Part shown: positions 25,611-34,452 of the stretch, piece by piece
Layout of the letters: every line of letters starts with the position of its first letter
Position numbering within the stretch: position 1 is the first letter of the stretch
Source: Hyphomicrobiales bacterium
Lineage (GTDB): Bacteria > Pseudomonadota > Alphaproteobacteria > Rhizobiales > Beijerinckiaceae
Direction: 5' to 3'
NCBI GenBank assembly: GCA_930633495.1
Contig: CAKNFJ010000001.1
Location: 2,875,001 to 2,939,000, forward strand
Length of the DNA: 64,000 bases
Notes under the pieces: model-generated
Told to the model about the DNA's origin: nothing
The model's input: only the letters and a program-made list of their open reading frames with translations
Database searches by the model: none
Made by a program: the position numbers and the translations under genes

Positions 25611-26954
25611 GCGGCAGTTCGCCCATGAAGCACCGGCGCGAGCGCGATCTTCGCAGAGAGCAGTCTCTCGGCTCTCTGCGCATCACGAACGATCTCTGAT
25701 CGCGCGCTTTGTCCTCGGCCAGCGCCAGGGGGACGATGCAGGCCACGCTGTCAGGCGTCGCCACGGTCCGGCTATGCAGCCGAGTGGGATTGGGCGATTC
25801 TTCCGCGCAGGCCCACTTGCTTTATGCGGAGGGCTCGTCGCTGGCCGCCCCGAGAGGAGGCGGAAGCGGAGCCGTCGTTTCGAACTGGTTGGCCGCCTTG
25901 GCGGGAATGTCGCGCTGCTCTCCCTGGCGCCACAGCGCCGCGACGATGTAGGCGAGCCGCTCCCTCTCGGCGGGGGCCTTCAGCGGGTCGTGCCCGTGTC
26001 CGCTTCGACGATCGCTCAGGCTAGTTCGAGCGTGCTCACCAGACGAGCCAAATCCTCGGGATGCGAAACTGAACGGCTTGGACTTTCCTATGACCGTGCC
26101 GAGGGGGGCGTTATCATATGTTAGTGATTGTGTTCGCCACCCTTCCAGTATCCTGGCAAAGCCTTGATGCTGGGCCATATCCACCCTCTCCACAGGTTGC
26201 TCTCCGGCTTACCGGAGAATCTTGGACTGAGGTTTGGGGAAGACCGGCATCCGTGTCGGCCATTGAATCAACGAGTGGGGCCGCAGCCCGTTCCGAAAAA
26301 ACTGACCCAGGGCGTTTCGCCGACGCCCGCTGCTGGCTTTCCGGATTTGCCAGAACCCCGACGGCGCCGAGCCTGGCTACGAGCCAACTCCCGATATCCC
26401 GATGCCGAAATGGATTGCGCCTCGACGATCGGCGCCGCTAAACCCAGCGTCCCGCCGCTTTTCGACGAGAGCGACCGGGTCGACCCGACTGCGCTACGAG
26501 GCTCAAACAACGCGGCGACGGCGATGTGAGGTTCGCCGCCTGAGACCGGCCGCTCGAGGAACCGGCATTGATGAGCAACCGCGCCGAACTGATTGATAGA
26601 GCCGTCGCCGGTTGACGCGGGGCCTGTCGCATTGCGGCTGAAGCGGTTTCGGAAGCCGGCGGGATGAAGATATTGGGTCGGTCTCGGTCTGTCGCCTGCT
26701 CCGTCCTCATCGTGAGGGGGCGTCAGAAGCGATCGTTTGCCGCTGAGCCGGGCGGAATTTGGCGGCGCGTCATCCAGGAAAAGCAGGAAGAATACGAACA
26801 TTTGCGCAATCGAAATCGCATCTGAAAACCTAGACCTTCGAGGGCCGCCAGCAAGTGCCGATCCGCGCCCCCCGCCTGTTCGATAGGAACACGCGGTTGC
26901 ACAACCCGGACCAGCCACGCCTCCCGCGTTGGCGTCGAGGCCAATCGTCCACAC
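25611..26954. other. Gene-poor, probably decayed region
   Basis: About 1.3 kb show several overlapping short open frames on both strands, none with a recognisable domain, a good RBS and sustained codon bias together. I see no transposase ends or terminal inverted repeats. With the two remnants to the left and a type 1 repeat to the right, the stretch looks like eroded DNA, not coding sequence. Confidence 0.45.
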
Positions 26955-27055
26955 GAGCATTTGCGAGCGAAGCGGGCACCGGGTCGCGCGAAGAAAATGC
27001 GATCAACCAAAAAACCCTTAGCAGCTCAGCGATTCGGAGAACCAAGGCATTGCTC
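26955..27055 (+). repeat. Dispersed palindromic repeat, type 1 (copy b)
   Basis: It begins GAGCATTTGCGAGCGAAGCG, continues with the shared CGCGAAGAAAATGCGATCAA block, and ends GCATTGCTCC, complementary to the consensus GGAGCAtt start. It matches copies a, c and d with scattered substitutions and lies at the edge of the decayed region. Confidence 0.75.
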
Positions 27056-27164
27056 CAGCGGCGACCCTCGGAATTTACAGGAGGTTTCGACACCGCCGCC
27101 GAATATCGGCCGCTTGCGCAGGGCTGAGCGCCGAGAGCGGCCGCAGCCGCTCTCGTGCCGAAGG

Positions 27165-28115
27165 TCAGTGGGCCGCAGTCCCCGCCTTGTACTTGGTCTC
27201 GTAGTGGTCGGTGGTGAGAAGCTGCTTCTCCAGCGCCTGCATGGCCGGGAAGCCCATCAGATTCCAGATCTCGTCGATGCCGACGAGCAGGTCGGAGCGG
27301 TCGGCCGGTACGCCGGTCTCCATGACGCCGCGCATCACCGAGAGCGCCTCGCGCATCGCCCTGATCGCGGCGGCGGGCAACATGCGCGGCAGGCTGATGC
27401 GGCGCACGCCGAGTTCCTTCAGGCGCGGCAGCGGGATCAGCGGCGTGGTCGGGCGCGGGCGGATGCCGAAGCCCATATTGATCGAGACCGGCTTGCCGCC
27501 GGCCGCCTCGACGACGCGGGCGATCTGGTCCTCGCCCTTCACCGCGTCGGGGAAGATCGCGTCGGCACCGGCCGCGACATAGGCGCGGATCCGCTCCAGC
27601 GTTGCGTCGAGTCCCTCCACCGCGAGAGCGTCGGTGCGGGCGATGATGACGAAATCGTCGTCACGGCGGGCGAGGCAGGCGGCCTCGATCTTCTTAACCA
27701 TCTCCTCCTTGGAGACGACTTCCTTGCCGGGCATGTGGCCGCAGCGCTTCGGGCTGACCTGATCCTCGAGATTGACGCCGGCGACGCCGGCCTCTTCGAA
27801 CATCTGCACCGTGTAATGCACGTTCATCGGATTGCCGTAGCCGTTGTCGGCGTCGCAGGTCAGCGGGATCGCGATCGAGCGGGCAAGCTGGCGGCAGTGA
27901 TTGACGTTCTCGTTCAGGCCCAGCATGCCGAGATCCTCGACGCCGAGGATCGCGTTTGCGATGGCCGCGCCGCTCGTGCAGGCGCTCTTGAACCCGGCCG
28001 CCTCGACCAGGCGGGCGCTGTAACCGTCATAGACGCCGGGCGAGACGATGAATTCGCCGGAATTGAGCAGGGCCCGGAAGGCGGCGGGAGCGGAAATCTC
28101 GCGTTTGGCGATCAT
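27165..28115 (-). CDS. Isocitrate lyase/PEP mutase-superfamily lyase (methylisocitrate/dimethylmalate lyase type)
   Basis: The 316-residue TIM-barrel enzyme has the superfamily active-site loop SPKRCGH with catalytic Cys125, metal ligands in LTCDADNGYGNP (Asp88/Asp90), and NLEDQ. Relatives cleave 2-methylisocitrate, 2,3-dimethylmalate or oxaloacetate, releasing pyruvate. The length is normal. Its ATG overlaps the stop of the upstream GntR gene (28112-28115), so the two are co-translated. The divergent operon starts with an aconitase-family gene; a dehydratase/lyase pair acting on a branched hydroxy-acid is plausible. The exact substrate cannot be read from sequence. Confidence 0.82.
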   Translation of the reverse strand: MIAKREISAPAAFRALLNSGEFIVSPGVYDGYSARLVEAAGFKSACTSGAAIANAILGVEDLGMLGLNENVNHCRQLARSIAIPLTCDADNGYGNPMNVHYTVQMFEEAGVAGVNLEDQVSPKRCGHMPGKEVVSKEEMVKKIEAACLARRDDDFVIIARTDALAVEGLDATLERIRAYVAAGADAIFPDAVKGEDQIARVVEAAGGKPVSINMGFGIRPRPTTPLIPLPRLKELGVRRISLPRMLPAAAIRAMREALSVMRGVMETGVPADRSDLLVGIDEIWNLMGFPAMQALEKQLLTTDHYETKYKAGTAAH

Positions 28116-28810
28116 GATGCTCGTTTCTCCGCATCGGCGGCGTCGATGATTGAGGCTTCGGGAACCTGAGCCAGGACATGGCGGCCGGCGCGCTCGACAT
28201 GCGAGCGCATCAGGGATTCGGCGAGGCTGGGATCGCGCATCCTGATCGCGCGCAGGATCTGCCAGTGCTCGGTGAAGGCGAGCTCCTTGCGCGCGGGCAC
28301 GGCGCCGGAGATGCGCCGGTAGATGCGCAGCAGGTGGTAGAGGTCGCCGCAGAGGCTGTCGATGATCCGGCTGTTGCCGCTGCCGCGCACGATCCGCTCA
28401 TGGAAATCGAAGTGCGGATCATCCGGCTGCTGACCGGCATGGGCCGCCTCGAGATCGGCGATCAACGCATCGATCTCGGCATCGCCCATCCGCTGGGAGG
28501 CCAGCCGGCAGGCATAGCCTTCGAGCGCCTCGCGCATCTGGAACAGTTCGAGGATCGCCTGCGCGGAAAGCGAGACGACGCGGGCCCGCATGAAGGGCTC
28601 GCGCGAGACGAGCTGGATGCCCTGGAGGCGCCGGATGGCCTCACGGACCGGGCCGCGGCTGACGCCGAAACGCGCCGCCAGCACGGATTCGTTGACGACC
28701 ATGCCCGGAGCGAGCTCGCACGCGTAGATGAGGTCTAGGATGCGGCCGAAGACCTCGTCGCCGAGTGTCTCGGCACGCCTGTCCCCGCTGGCTGCGATCT
28801 GCAATTCCAT
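28112..28810 (-). CDS. GntR-family (FCD/FadR-type) regulator
   Basis: The 232-residue product has an N-terminal winged helix (residues about 15-80, ESVLAARFGVSRGPVREAIR) and a C-terminal all-helical FCD ligand domain with metal-binding residues in DFHERIVRGSGN and EHWQILRAI...SHVERAGRH. FCD regulators sense carboxylates. It is divergent from the aconitase operon, and two inverted copies of one 13-bp sequence lie in the gap, one overlapping the promoter of this gene. It is likely an autoregulated repressor of both arms. Confidence 0.9.
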   Translation of the reverse strand: MELQIAASGDRRAETLGDEVFGRILDLIYACELAPGMVVNESVLAARFGVSRGPVREAIRRLQGIQLVSREPFMRARVVSLSAQAILELFQMREALEGYACRLASQRMGDAEIDALIADLEAAHAGQQPDDPHFDFHERIVRGSGNSRIIDSLCGDLYHLLRIYRRISGAVPARKELAFTEHWQILRAIRMRDPSLAESLMRSHVERAGRHVLAQVPEASIIDAADAEKRAS

Positions 28811-28839
28811 GGCGCGATGTTAGGAAGGAATGGAAAATG

Positions 28840-28974
28840 TGTCAACACTTTTGCGAAGACGTTCGTTTCTGAAGGACCTTCGGCGTAAGGGCTGCGGCGC
28901 CAATCGGAATTTGACTTGAAAATGCCGGCGAGTTAAAAAGTCTGACCTAAGATACTTTTGAAAAAGTGTTGACA
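28840..28974. promoter_or_regulatory. Paired GntR operators and sigma-70 promoter in the lyase/aconitase divergent region
   Basis: TGTCAACACTTTT at 28840-28852 and its exact reverse complement AAAAGTGTTGACA at 28962-28974 face each other 109 bp apart. On the minus strand the first copy supplies a consensus -35 (TTGACA) followed by 17 bases and TAACAT, a good promoter for the GntR gene. The second copy places TTGACA before the aconitase gene. FadR-type sites are short palindromes, so operator function overlapping both -35 elements is likely. Confidence 0.65.
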
Positions 28975-29007
28975 TTAGATGGCTCACTTTCATGAGGTTC
29001 AGGCTTG

Positions 29008-31746
29008 GTGCACGATGCGGGCGCTGAAATGCCCGACATCGTGACGACCGACGAGCCATTGGCGGTCGATGCCGCAGCGGGTGCTCACGTCTCCGTCGCC
29101 GCGGCGGCGGCGCGGGCCGGGGTGGGCCTCGCCGGTCTGCCCTATGCCTGCCGCGTCTTCGTCGAGAATCTCGAACGGGGCCGGCTCTGCGATCCGAATA
29201 TCGGCGCGGATGCGGTCGCGGCGATGCTGCGCTGGCGCGAAAATCAGGGTGTCGGCGTGCCGCTCAGCGTCGGGCGCGTCATCCTGCCGGATTCCTCCGG
29301 CCTGCCGGTGCTGCTCGATCTCGCCTCGCTGCGCGATGCCGTGGCGGCGGCGGGCTGCGATCCCGCCAGCGTCGAGCCGCGCATTCCCGTCGACGTCATC
29401 GTCGACCATTCGCTGCAGGTCGACGTCTCGGCCGCGCCGGATGCGATGGCGCGCAATATGGCGCGGGAATTCGAGCGCAACGGCGAGCGCTACAGCTTCC
29501 TGAAATGGGCGCAGCAGGCGTTCAAATCCGTTCGCGTCTATCCGCCGGGCACGGGCATCATCCATCAGGTCAATCTCGAGCATATCGCTTCGGTCGTGAC
29601 GCGGGTCGAGACGCCGCATGGCCCGGTTTCCTGCCCGGACTTCGTCATCGGCGGCGATTCCCACACGCCGATGATCAATGGCATCGGCGTGCTCGGCTGG
29701 GGTGTCGGCGGCATCGAGGCGCAAGCCGCGATGCTGGGCCAGCCCTATGTCTTTCCGGTGCCGGAATTCGTCGGCGTCCGTCTCGTCGGTGCGCTGCCGG
29801 CGGGCGCGACCACGACCGATCTCGTCCTTGCCGTCACGGAACGGCTGCGGCGCGAGCGCGTGGTGTCGACCGTGGTCGAGTATTTCGGGCCGGGTGCGGC
29901 GACGCTTTCGGTGCCATCGCGGGCGACCCTGGCCAATATGGCGCCGGAATATGGCGCGACCGCCGGCTTCTTTCCGATCGATGCCGAGACCATCGGCTAT
30001 CTTGCTCGCACGCGCTCGCCCGAGCACGCCGCCTTTGTCGAGGCCTATGCCCGGGCGAATGCGCTGTTCCGCGCGCCCGGCCTGCCCGAGCCGTCCTATT
30101 CCCGCATCGTCGAGATCGATCTCGCCAGGGTCGGGCGCAGCGTCGCCGGGCCGCGCCGGCCGCAGGACCGGCTCGATCTCGCGGCGGTCTCCGCCGATTT
30201 CGCTGCCAAGCTGCCGCAGCCTCTGGCGGAGGGCGGTTTCGCGGTCGATCCCGCTGCGGCCGTCGCGATCACGATCGGCCAAGGGGAAGCGATGTTGCGG
30301 CATGGCGCGCTGGCGATCGCCGCCATCACCGCCTGCACCAACACCTCGAATCCGGCGGTGATGATCGCGGCCGGGCTGCTGGCGCGCAATGCAATCGCGG
30401 CCGGGCTCTCGGTGCCGGCTTGGGTCAAGACCTCGCTCGCGCCCGGCTCGCGCGTGGTGACGCGCTATCTCGACGAGCTCGGCCTGCTTTCGGCGTTGGA
30501 GCAGCTCGGCTTCGGCGTCGTCGGCTATGGCTGCACTACCTGCGGCGGCAAGTCGGGCCCATTACTGCCGACAATGGCCGGGGCGATCGACAAGGGCGGG
30601 CTGGTCGCGGCGGCCGCGCTCTCGGGCAACCGCAATTTCGAAGGCCGCATCCACCGCCAGGTGCGGGCCAACTACATCATGTCGCCGCCGCTGGTCGTCG
30701 CCTTCGCGCTGGCCGGGCGCATCGACATCGATTTGGAGAACGAGCCGCTCAACGGGCCGGATGCCGAGACGCCGATCCACCTCGCCGATCTTTGGCCGGA
30801 CGAGGCCGAGATCGCGACGCTCACGGCCCGCGCCGGCGATGCGCGCCTGTTCCGCGAGGTCTATGGCGACACGCCGTCCGATCTGCTCTGGAACGAGCTC
30901 GACGCGCCGAGCGGCCTGCGCTTCGGCTGGAATCCGCAATCGAGCTATCTGGTCGAGCCGCCCTTCCTGGAGCTCGCCCGCGAGCGGGCACGCGAGGGCG
31001 TACCGGAGCGTCTGACCGGCGCACGCGTGCTCGGCGCCTATGGCGACTCGCTGACCACCGACCACATCTCGCCGAGCGGCGAGATACCCGTCGACAGTCC
31101 GGCGGGACGCTATCTGATTGGCCTCGGCATCGAACCGAAGGCGTTCAACACCTATGTCGGGCGGCGCTGTAATCACGAGGTGATGGCGCGCGCGACCTTC
31201 GCCAATCTCCGCATCAAGAACCAGATGGTGCCCGGCCGAGAGGGAGGCTGGACCCGGCTTCTGCCCGAAGGCGAGGTCGTTTCGGTCCATGAGGCGGCAA
31301 CGGCTTACGTCGATCGCGGCGTGCCGCTGATCGTGCTCGGGAGCAAGGATTACGGCATGGGTTCGAGCCGTGACTGGGCGGCGAAGGGTTCGGCTTTGCT
31401 CGGCGTGCGCGCCGTGATCGCCGAGAGCTATGAGCGCATCCACCGCTCCAACCTGATCGGCATGGGCGTGGTGCCGCTGCGCTTCGCCGATGGCGAGGGC
31501 TGGCGCCAGCTCGGCCTCGACGGCAGCGAGCGTTTCGACATCGAGGGGCTGGGGGCTGCCATCGACGGTACGGCACCTGCCATCGTTACCGCAACCGGCG
31601 CTGCCGGGCCGATCCGGTTCGCAGTCACCGCTGATATCTCGACGACGAGCGAGCGCGCCTGCCTGCGCGCCGGCGGCGTCATGGCCGAGGTTCTCGCCTT
31701 CTTCACCCGGCGCGCTGCGCCGGCCAGCGTCATGGAGCATTCATGA
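29008..31746 (+). CDS. Aconitase-family hydratase (AcnA/IRP type)
   Basis: The product is about 912 residues. I chose the GTG at 29008 (GAGG 10 bp upstream); TTG 29005 and ATG 29029 are close alternatives. The [4Fe-4S] ligands are present: Cys443 in ACTNTSNP, Cys509 and Cys512 in GCTTCGG. The swivel domain (GSKDYGMGSSRDWAAKGSAL) is intact. It catalyses citrate/isocitrate-type dehydration and rehydration. Its location, coupled by ATGA to a cyclic amidohydrolase and divergent from an isocitrate-lyase-family gene, argues for a pathway-specific isozyme acting on a hydroxy-tricarboxylate or methylated analogue, not the TCA enzyme. Confidence 0.88.
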   Translation: MHDAGAEMPDIVTTDEPLAVDAAAGAHVSVAAAAARAGVGLAGLPYACRVFVENLERGRLCDPNIGADAVAAMLRWRENQGVGVPLSVGRVILPDSSGLPVLLDLASLRDAVAAAGCDPASVEPRIPVDVIVDHSLQVDVSAAPDAMARNMAREFERNGERYSFLKWAQQAFKSVRVYPPGTGIIHQVNLEHIASVVTRVETPHGPVSCPDFVIGGDSHTPMINGIGVLGWGVGGIEAQAAMLGQPYVFPVPEFVGVRLVGALPAGATTTDLVLAVTERLRRERVVSTVVEYFGPGAATLSVPSRATLANMAPEYGATAGFFPIDAETIGYLARTRSPEHAAFVEAYARANALFRAPGLPEPSYSRIVEIDLARVGRSVAGPRRPQDRLDLAAVSADFAAKLPQPLAEGGFAVDPAAAVAITIGQGEAMLRHGALAIAAITACTNTSNPAVMIAAGLLARNAIAAGLSVPAWVKTSLAPGSRVVTRYLDELGLLSALEQLGFGVVGYGCTTCGGKSGPLLPTMAGAIDKGGLVAAAALSGNRNFEGRIHRQVRANYIMSPPLVVAFALAGRIDIDLENEPLNGPDAETPIHLADLWPDEAEIATLTARAGDARLFREVYGDTPSDLLWNELDAPSGLRFGWNPQSSYLVEPPFLELARERAREGVPERLTGARVLGAYGDSLTTDHISPSGEIPVDSPAGRYLIGLGIEPKAFNTYVGRRCNHEVMARATFANLRIKNQMVPGREGGWTRLLPEGEVVSVHEAATAYVDRGVPLIVLGSKDYGMGSSRDWAAKGSALLGVRAVIAESYERIHRSNLIGMGVVPLRFADGEGWRQLGLDGSERFDIEGLGAAIDGTAPAIVTATGAAGPIRFAVTADISTTSERACLRAGGVMAEVLAFFTRRAAPASVMEHS

Positions 31747-33104
31747 GTTTCGATCTGCTGCTGGCGGGAGGCGAGATCGTCTTCCCGGGTGTCGGGGTCC
31801 GCACCGGCTCGGTCGCGGTCAAGGATGGGCGCATCGCCGCGCTGCTGGCACCGGGCGAGCAGGCCAGTGCCGGCGAGGTCGTCGATTGTCGCGGCAAATG
31901 GGTGATGCCGGGCCTGATCGACCCGCATACCCATATAGGTTTCGGCTCGAACGAGACCGATTTCGAGACGGAGTCACGCTCGGCCGCCATCGGCGGCGTC
32001 ACCGGCATGATGACCTTCCATCGCTCCAACGATCTGCGCCAGTCGACCGGGCCGTGGAAGGAGCGTGGCGAGAGCCAGTCGCTGATCGATTTCGGCTTCC
32101 ATTTCGGCGTCACCAGCAAGCTGCATATCGAGACGTTGCCGGAATGCGCCGAACGCTTCGGCGTGACCTCGATCAAAGTCTATCTGATGTACAAAGGCGC
32201 CTCGGGCGCCGCGAAGGGCTTCACCGAGATCGATGACGGGTTGCTCTACCGGGCGCTCCTGCAAGGCGCGCGGATCAAGGGCGGTGTCGTCGGCGTTCAC
32301 TGCGAGAATGTCGAGGTCATCCCCGTCTTCCGCGAGCCGCTGAAGGAAGCCGGCCGCAACGACCTGCCCGTCTGGGACGAGCAGAGCCCCGGCTTCCTCG
32401 AAGCCGAGAACGTCTTCCGCGTGATCTATTTCGGCGAGAAAGCCGAGTGCCCGGTCAATATCGTGCACATGTCCAGCGCCGAGAGCCTGGAGATCGTGCG
32501 CCGGGCGAAGAAGCCCGGCCGTGCGCCGATCCATGTCGAGACCTGCAGCCATTATCTCGCTCTGACTCGGGATGCTCCGATCGGCTTTCTCGGCAAGGTC
32601 AACCCGCCGCTGCGCCCGGCCGCCGATGTCGAGGCTTTGTGGGAAGGCGTGCGCGACGGCACGATCTCGACCGTCGGCTCCGACCATGTGCCGCGCAAGC
32701 GCGAGACCAAGGGGCCGGACATCTGGAAGGCGACCGCCGGTTTCCCCGGCATCGGCACGCTGCTGCCGGTCTTGATCCATGAGGGCGTGCACAAGCGCGG
32801 CCTGCCGATCGAGCGGATCGCCGCCGTCACCAGCGCCAATGTCGCGAAGCTCTATTCGATCCCGAACAAGGGCGGCATGGCGGTCGGGATGGATGCCGAT
32901 CTCGTCGTCGTCGACCCCGACAGGGAGGTCACGATCGACCCGGCGACGCAGGAATCCTTCTCCGACTATTCGCCCTATGAGGGCATGACCTTCAAGGGCG
33001 CGCCCGTCCGCACCATCCTGCGCGGCCGCACCATCGCCCGCGACGGCATCGTCGACCGCCAGGCCCGCGCGACCCCCGCCGGCCGCTATCTGCACCGCTC
33101 CTGA
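31743..33104 (+). CDS. Cyclic amidohydrolase (dihydropyrimidinase/hydantoinase/imidase superfamily)
   Basis: The 453-residue product has the binuclear metal site of the superfamily: His62/His64 in DPHTHIGF, carbamylated Lys145 in TSIKVYLMYKG, His186 in GVHCEN, His242 in VHMSSAE and Asp314 in GSDHVP. It opens cyclic amides such as dihydrouracil, hydantoins, allantoin or imides. Its ATG overlaps the aconitase stop, and an amidase gene follows 18 bp later. That order fits ring opening followed by hydrolysis of the resulting half-amide or carbamoyl acid. The substrate is unresolved. Confidence 0.88.
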   Translation: MSFDLLLAGGEIVFPGVGVRTGSVAVKDGRIAALLAPGEQASAGEVVDCRGKWVMPGLIDPHTHIGFGSNETDFETESRSAAIGGVTGMMTFHRSNDLRQSTGPWKERGESQSLIDFGFHFGVTSKLHIETLPECAERFGVTSIKVYLMYKGASGAAKGFTEIDDGLLYRALLQGARIKGGVVGVHCENVEVIPVFREPLKEAGRNDLPVWDEQSPGFLEAENVFRVIYFGEKAECPVNIVHMSSAESLEIVRRAKKPGRAPIHVETCSHYLALTRDAPIGFLGKVNPPLRPAADVEALWEGVRDGTISTVGSDHVPRKRETKGPDIWKATAGFPGIGTLLPVLIHEGVHKRGLPIERIAAVTSANVAKLYSIPNKGGMAVGMDADLVVVDPDREVTIDPATQESFSDYSPYEGMTFKGAPVRTILRGRTIARDGIVDRQARATPAGRYLHRS

Positions 33105-33122
33105 GACCCGAGGCTGACAACC

Positions 33123-33854
33123 ATGACCAAACGTATCTGGGACGATTTCCTGACCGAGCGCGACAAGCAGGTCTATGCGCAGGCCGGCTACGGCAAGCGT
33201 GGCGGCTTCGGCAAGCGGCCGGCGCTGTTCATCATCGACGTGCAGTACAATTTCTGCGGCGACAAGCCGGAGGACATCCTCGAAGGCCTGAAGCAGTACC
33301 GCACCCATTGCGGCCCCGAGGCCTGGGCCGCGGTCGAGCACATCGTGCCGCTGCTGGAGCTGGCGCACGAGAAGAACATCCCGGTCTTCTACACCGAGAG
33401 CGCCCGCCGCCCGGACATGATCGATTCCGGCGTGCAGGTCGGCAAGAACCATCGCGGCGCCGAGAAGACCTCGACCGAGGGCACGCATGCGACCCAGACG
33501 GTCGCCCCGCTGGCGCCGCGCACGCAGGACATCCGCATCGGCAAGCGCAAGCCGTCCTGCTTCTTCGGCACGATCTTCATGAGCCATCTCAACTTCTTCG
33601 ACGTGGACACACTGATCCTGACCGGCTGCACCACTTCGGGCTGCCTGCGCGCCACGGCGGTCGACGCCTATTCCTACAATTTCAAGGTGGTGATCCCGGA
33701 GGAGACGGCCTTCGACCGTTTCCAGGCGAGCCACGCCATCAATCTCTTCGATCTCAACTGCAAATATGCCGACGTCATCCCCTCTACCGAGGTGAAGGAC
33801 TATCTCGGTGGTCTTGCCGTTCGCGACGACCTGCCTACCGGCGTGCAGGGCTGA
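33123..33854 (+). CDS. Isochorismatase-fold amidohydrolase (N-carbamoylsarcosine/maleamate amidase-like)
   Basis: The 243-residue cysteine hydrolase has the family triad Asp39 (FIIDVQYNF), Lys143 (IGKRKPSCFFGT) and Cys174 (GCTTSGCLRATAVDA). Relatives release ammonia from N-carbamoylsarcosine, maleamate or nicotinamide. Being third in the operon after a cyclic amidohydrolase, it probably cleaves the ring-opened product. It is about 30 residues longer than minimal family members because of an N-terminal extension (WDDFLTERDKQVYAQAGYGK). Confidence 0.88.
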   Translation: MTKRIWDDFLTERDKQVYAQAGYGKRGGFGKRPALFIIDVQYNFCGDKPEDILEGLKQYRTHCGPEAWAAVEHIVPLLELAHEKNIPVFYTESARRPDMIDSGVQVGKNHRGAEKTSTEGTHATQTVAPLAPRTQDIRIGKRKPSCFFGTIFMSHLNFFDVDTLILTGCTTSGCLRATAVDAYSYNFKVVIPEETAFDRFQASHAINLFDLNCKYADVIPSTEVKDYLGGLAVRDDLPTGVQG

Positions 33855-33873
33855 GGCAAGTCAGTCTACGCGG

Positions 33874-33978
33874 GTCATCCCGGGCGACCGCAGGGAGACC
33901 CGGGATCCATGCCTGAACCTCCGTTGGATGGGCTCAGGCATGGATCCCGGATCTCCGCTTCGCTCCGTCCGGGATGAC
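33874..33978. repeat. Large palindromic intergenic repeat, type 3
   Basis: Outer arms GTCATCCCGG (33874-33883) and CCGGGATGAC (33969-33978) and inner arms GGGATCCATGCCTGA (33902-33916) and TCAGGCATGGATCCC (33934-33948) are perfectly complementary. This is the familiar alphaproteobacterial intergenic element. It sits between the amidase and RidA genes and may attenuate or process the transcript. Confidence 0.8.
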
Positions 33979-34016
33979 GCAGGGTTTTATCGAAGCCGGC
34001 AGAGGGACGAAACTTC

Positions 34017-34412
34017 ATGGCTGACCGCGAGATCATCGTTCCGGAGTCGATGCGCGCCATCGTCGAGCGCGCCGGCTATGCGCCGGCCGTGCGCGTCGGC
34101 GAGATCGTCTACGTCGTCGGGCAGGTCGGCCGCACGCCCGACCTTCAGGTGATCGAGGACCCGGCGGAGCAGTTCGCCGCCGCCTGGGAGAACGTCCGGA
34201 TCGTGCTGGAGGCGGCGGGCTGCGGTTTCGGCGACATGGTCGACGTCACGACTTATCATGTCGGGATGGCGCGCCACATGGATGTGTTTCGCGAGGTGAA
34301 GAACCGCCTTGTCCCGCGCGAAGGCTACGCCTGGACGCGCATCGGCGTCTCGGAGCTCGCCCATCCCGGCCTACTGGTCGAGATCAAATGCGTCGCGCAT
34401 CGCCCGGCATGA
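34017..34412 (+). CDS. RidA-family (YjgF/RutC-like) protein
   Basis: The 131-residue product fits the RidA trimer fold. GEIVYVVGQVGRTPD, DPAEQFAAAWENVRIVLEAA and a C-terminal GLLVEIKCVAHR are family blocks. RidA proteins hydrolyse reactive enamines/imines, and RutC-type members clean up intermediates of pyrimidine ring degradation. Its position behind a ring-opening enzyme and an amidase suits that role. The canonical catalytic arginine near the C-terminus is not at the usual R-x-x-x-E-IEA context, since the tail reads LLVEIKCVAHRPA, so its exact activity is unsure. Confidence 0.85.
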   Translation: MADREIIVPESMRAIVERAGYAPAVRVGEIVYVVGQVGRTPDLQVIEDPAEQFAAAWENVRIVLEAAGCGFGDMVDVTTYHVGMARHMDVFREVKNRLVPREGYAWTRIGVSELAHPGLLVEIKCVAHRPA

Positions 34413-34452
34413 GCGAGCCGGCGCAGCGCTGAAGCGACGGCTCCAGCTCGCT

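Noticed and set aside
25822..26193. 123-codon minus-strand frame in the decayed region
   Set aside because: No recognisable domain and no good RBS. It lies among several equally long overlapping frames.
30562..31740. Long minus-strand frame opposite the aconitase gene
   Set aside because: The plus strand encodes a full aconitase with all cluster cysteines; the antisense frame has no motif.
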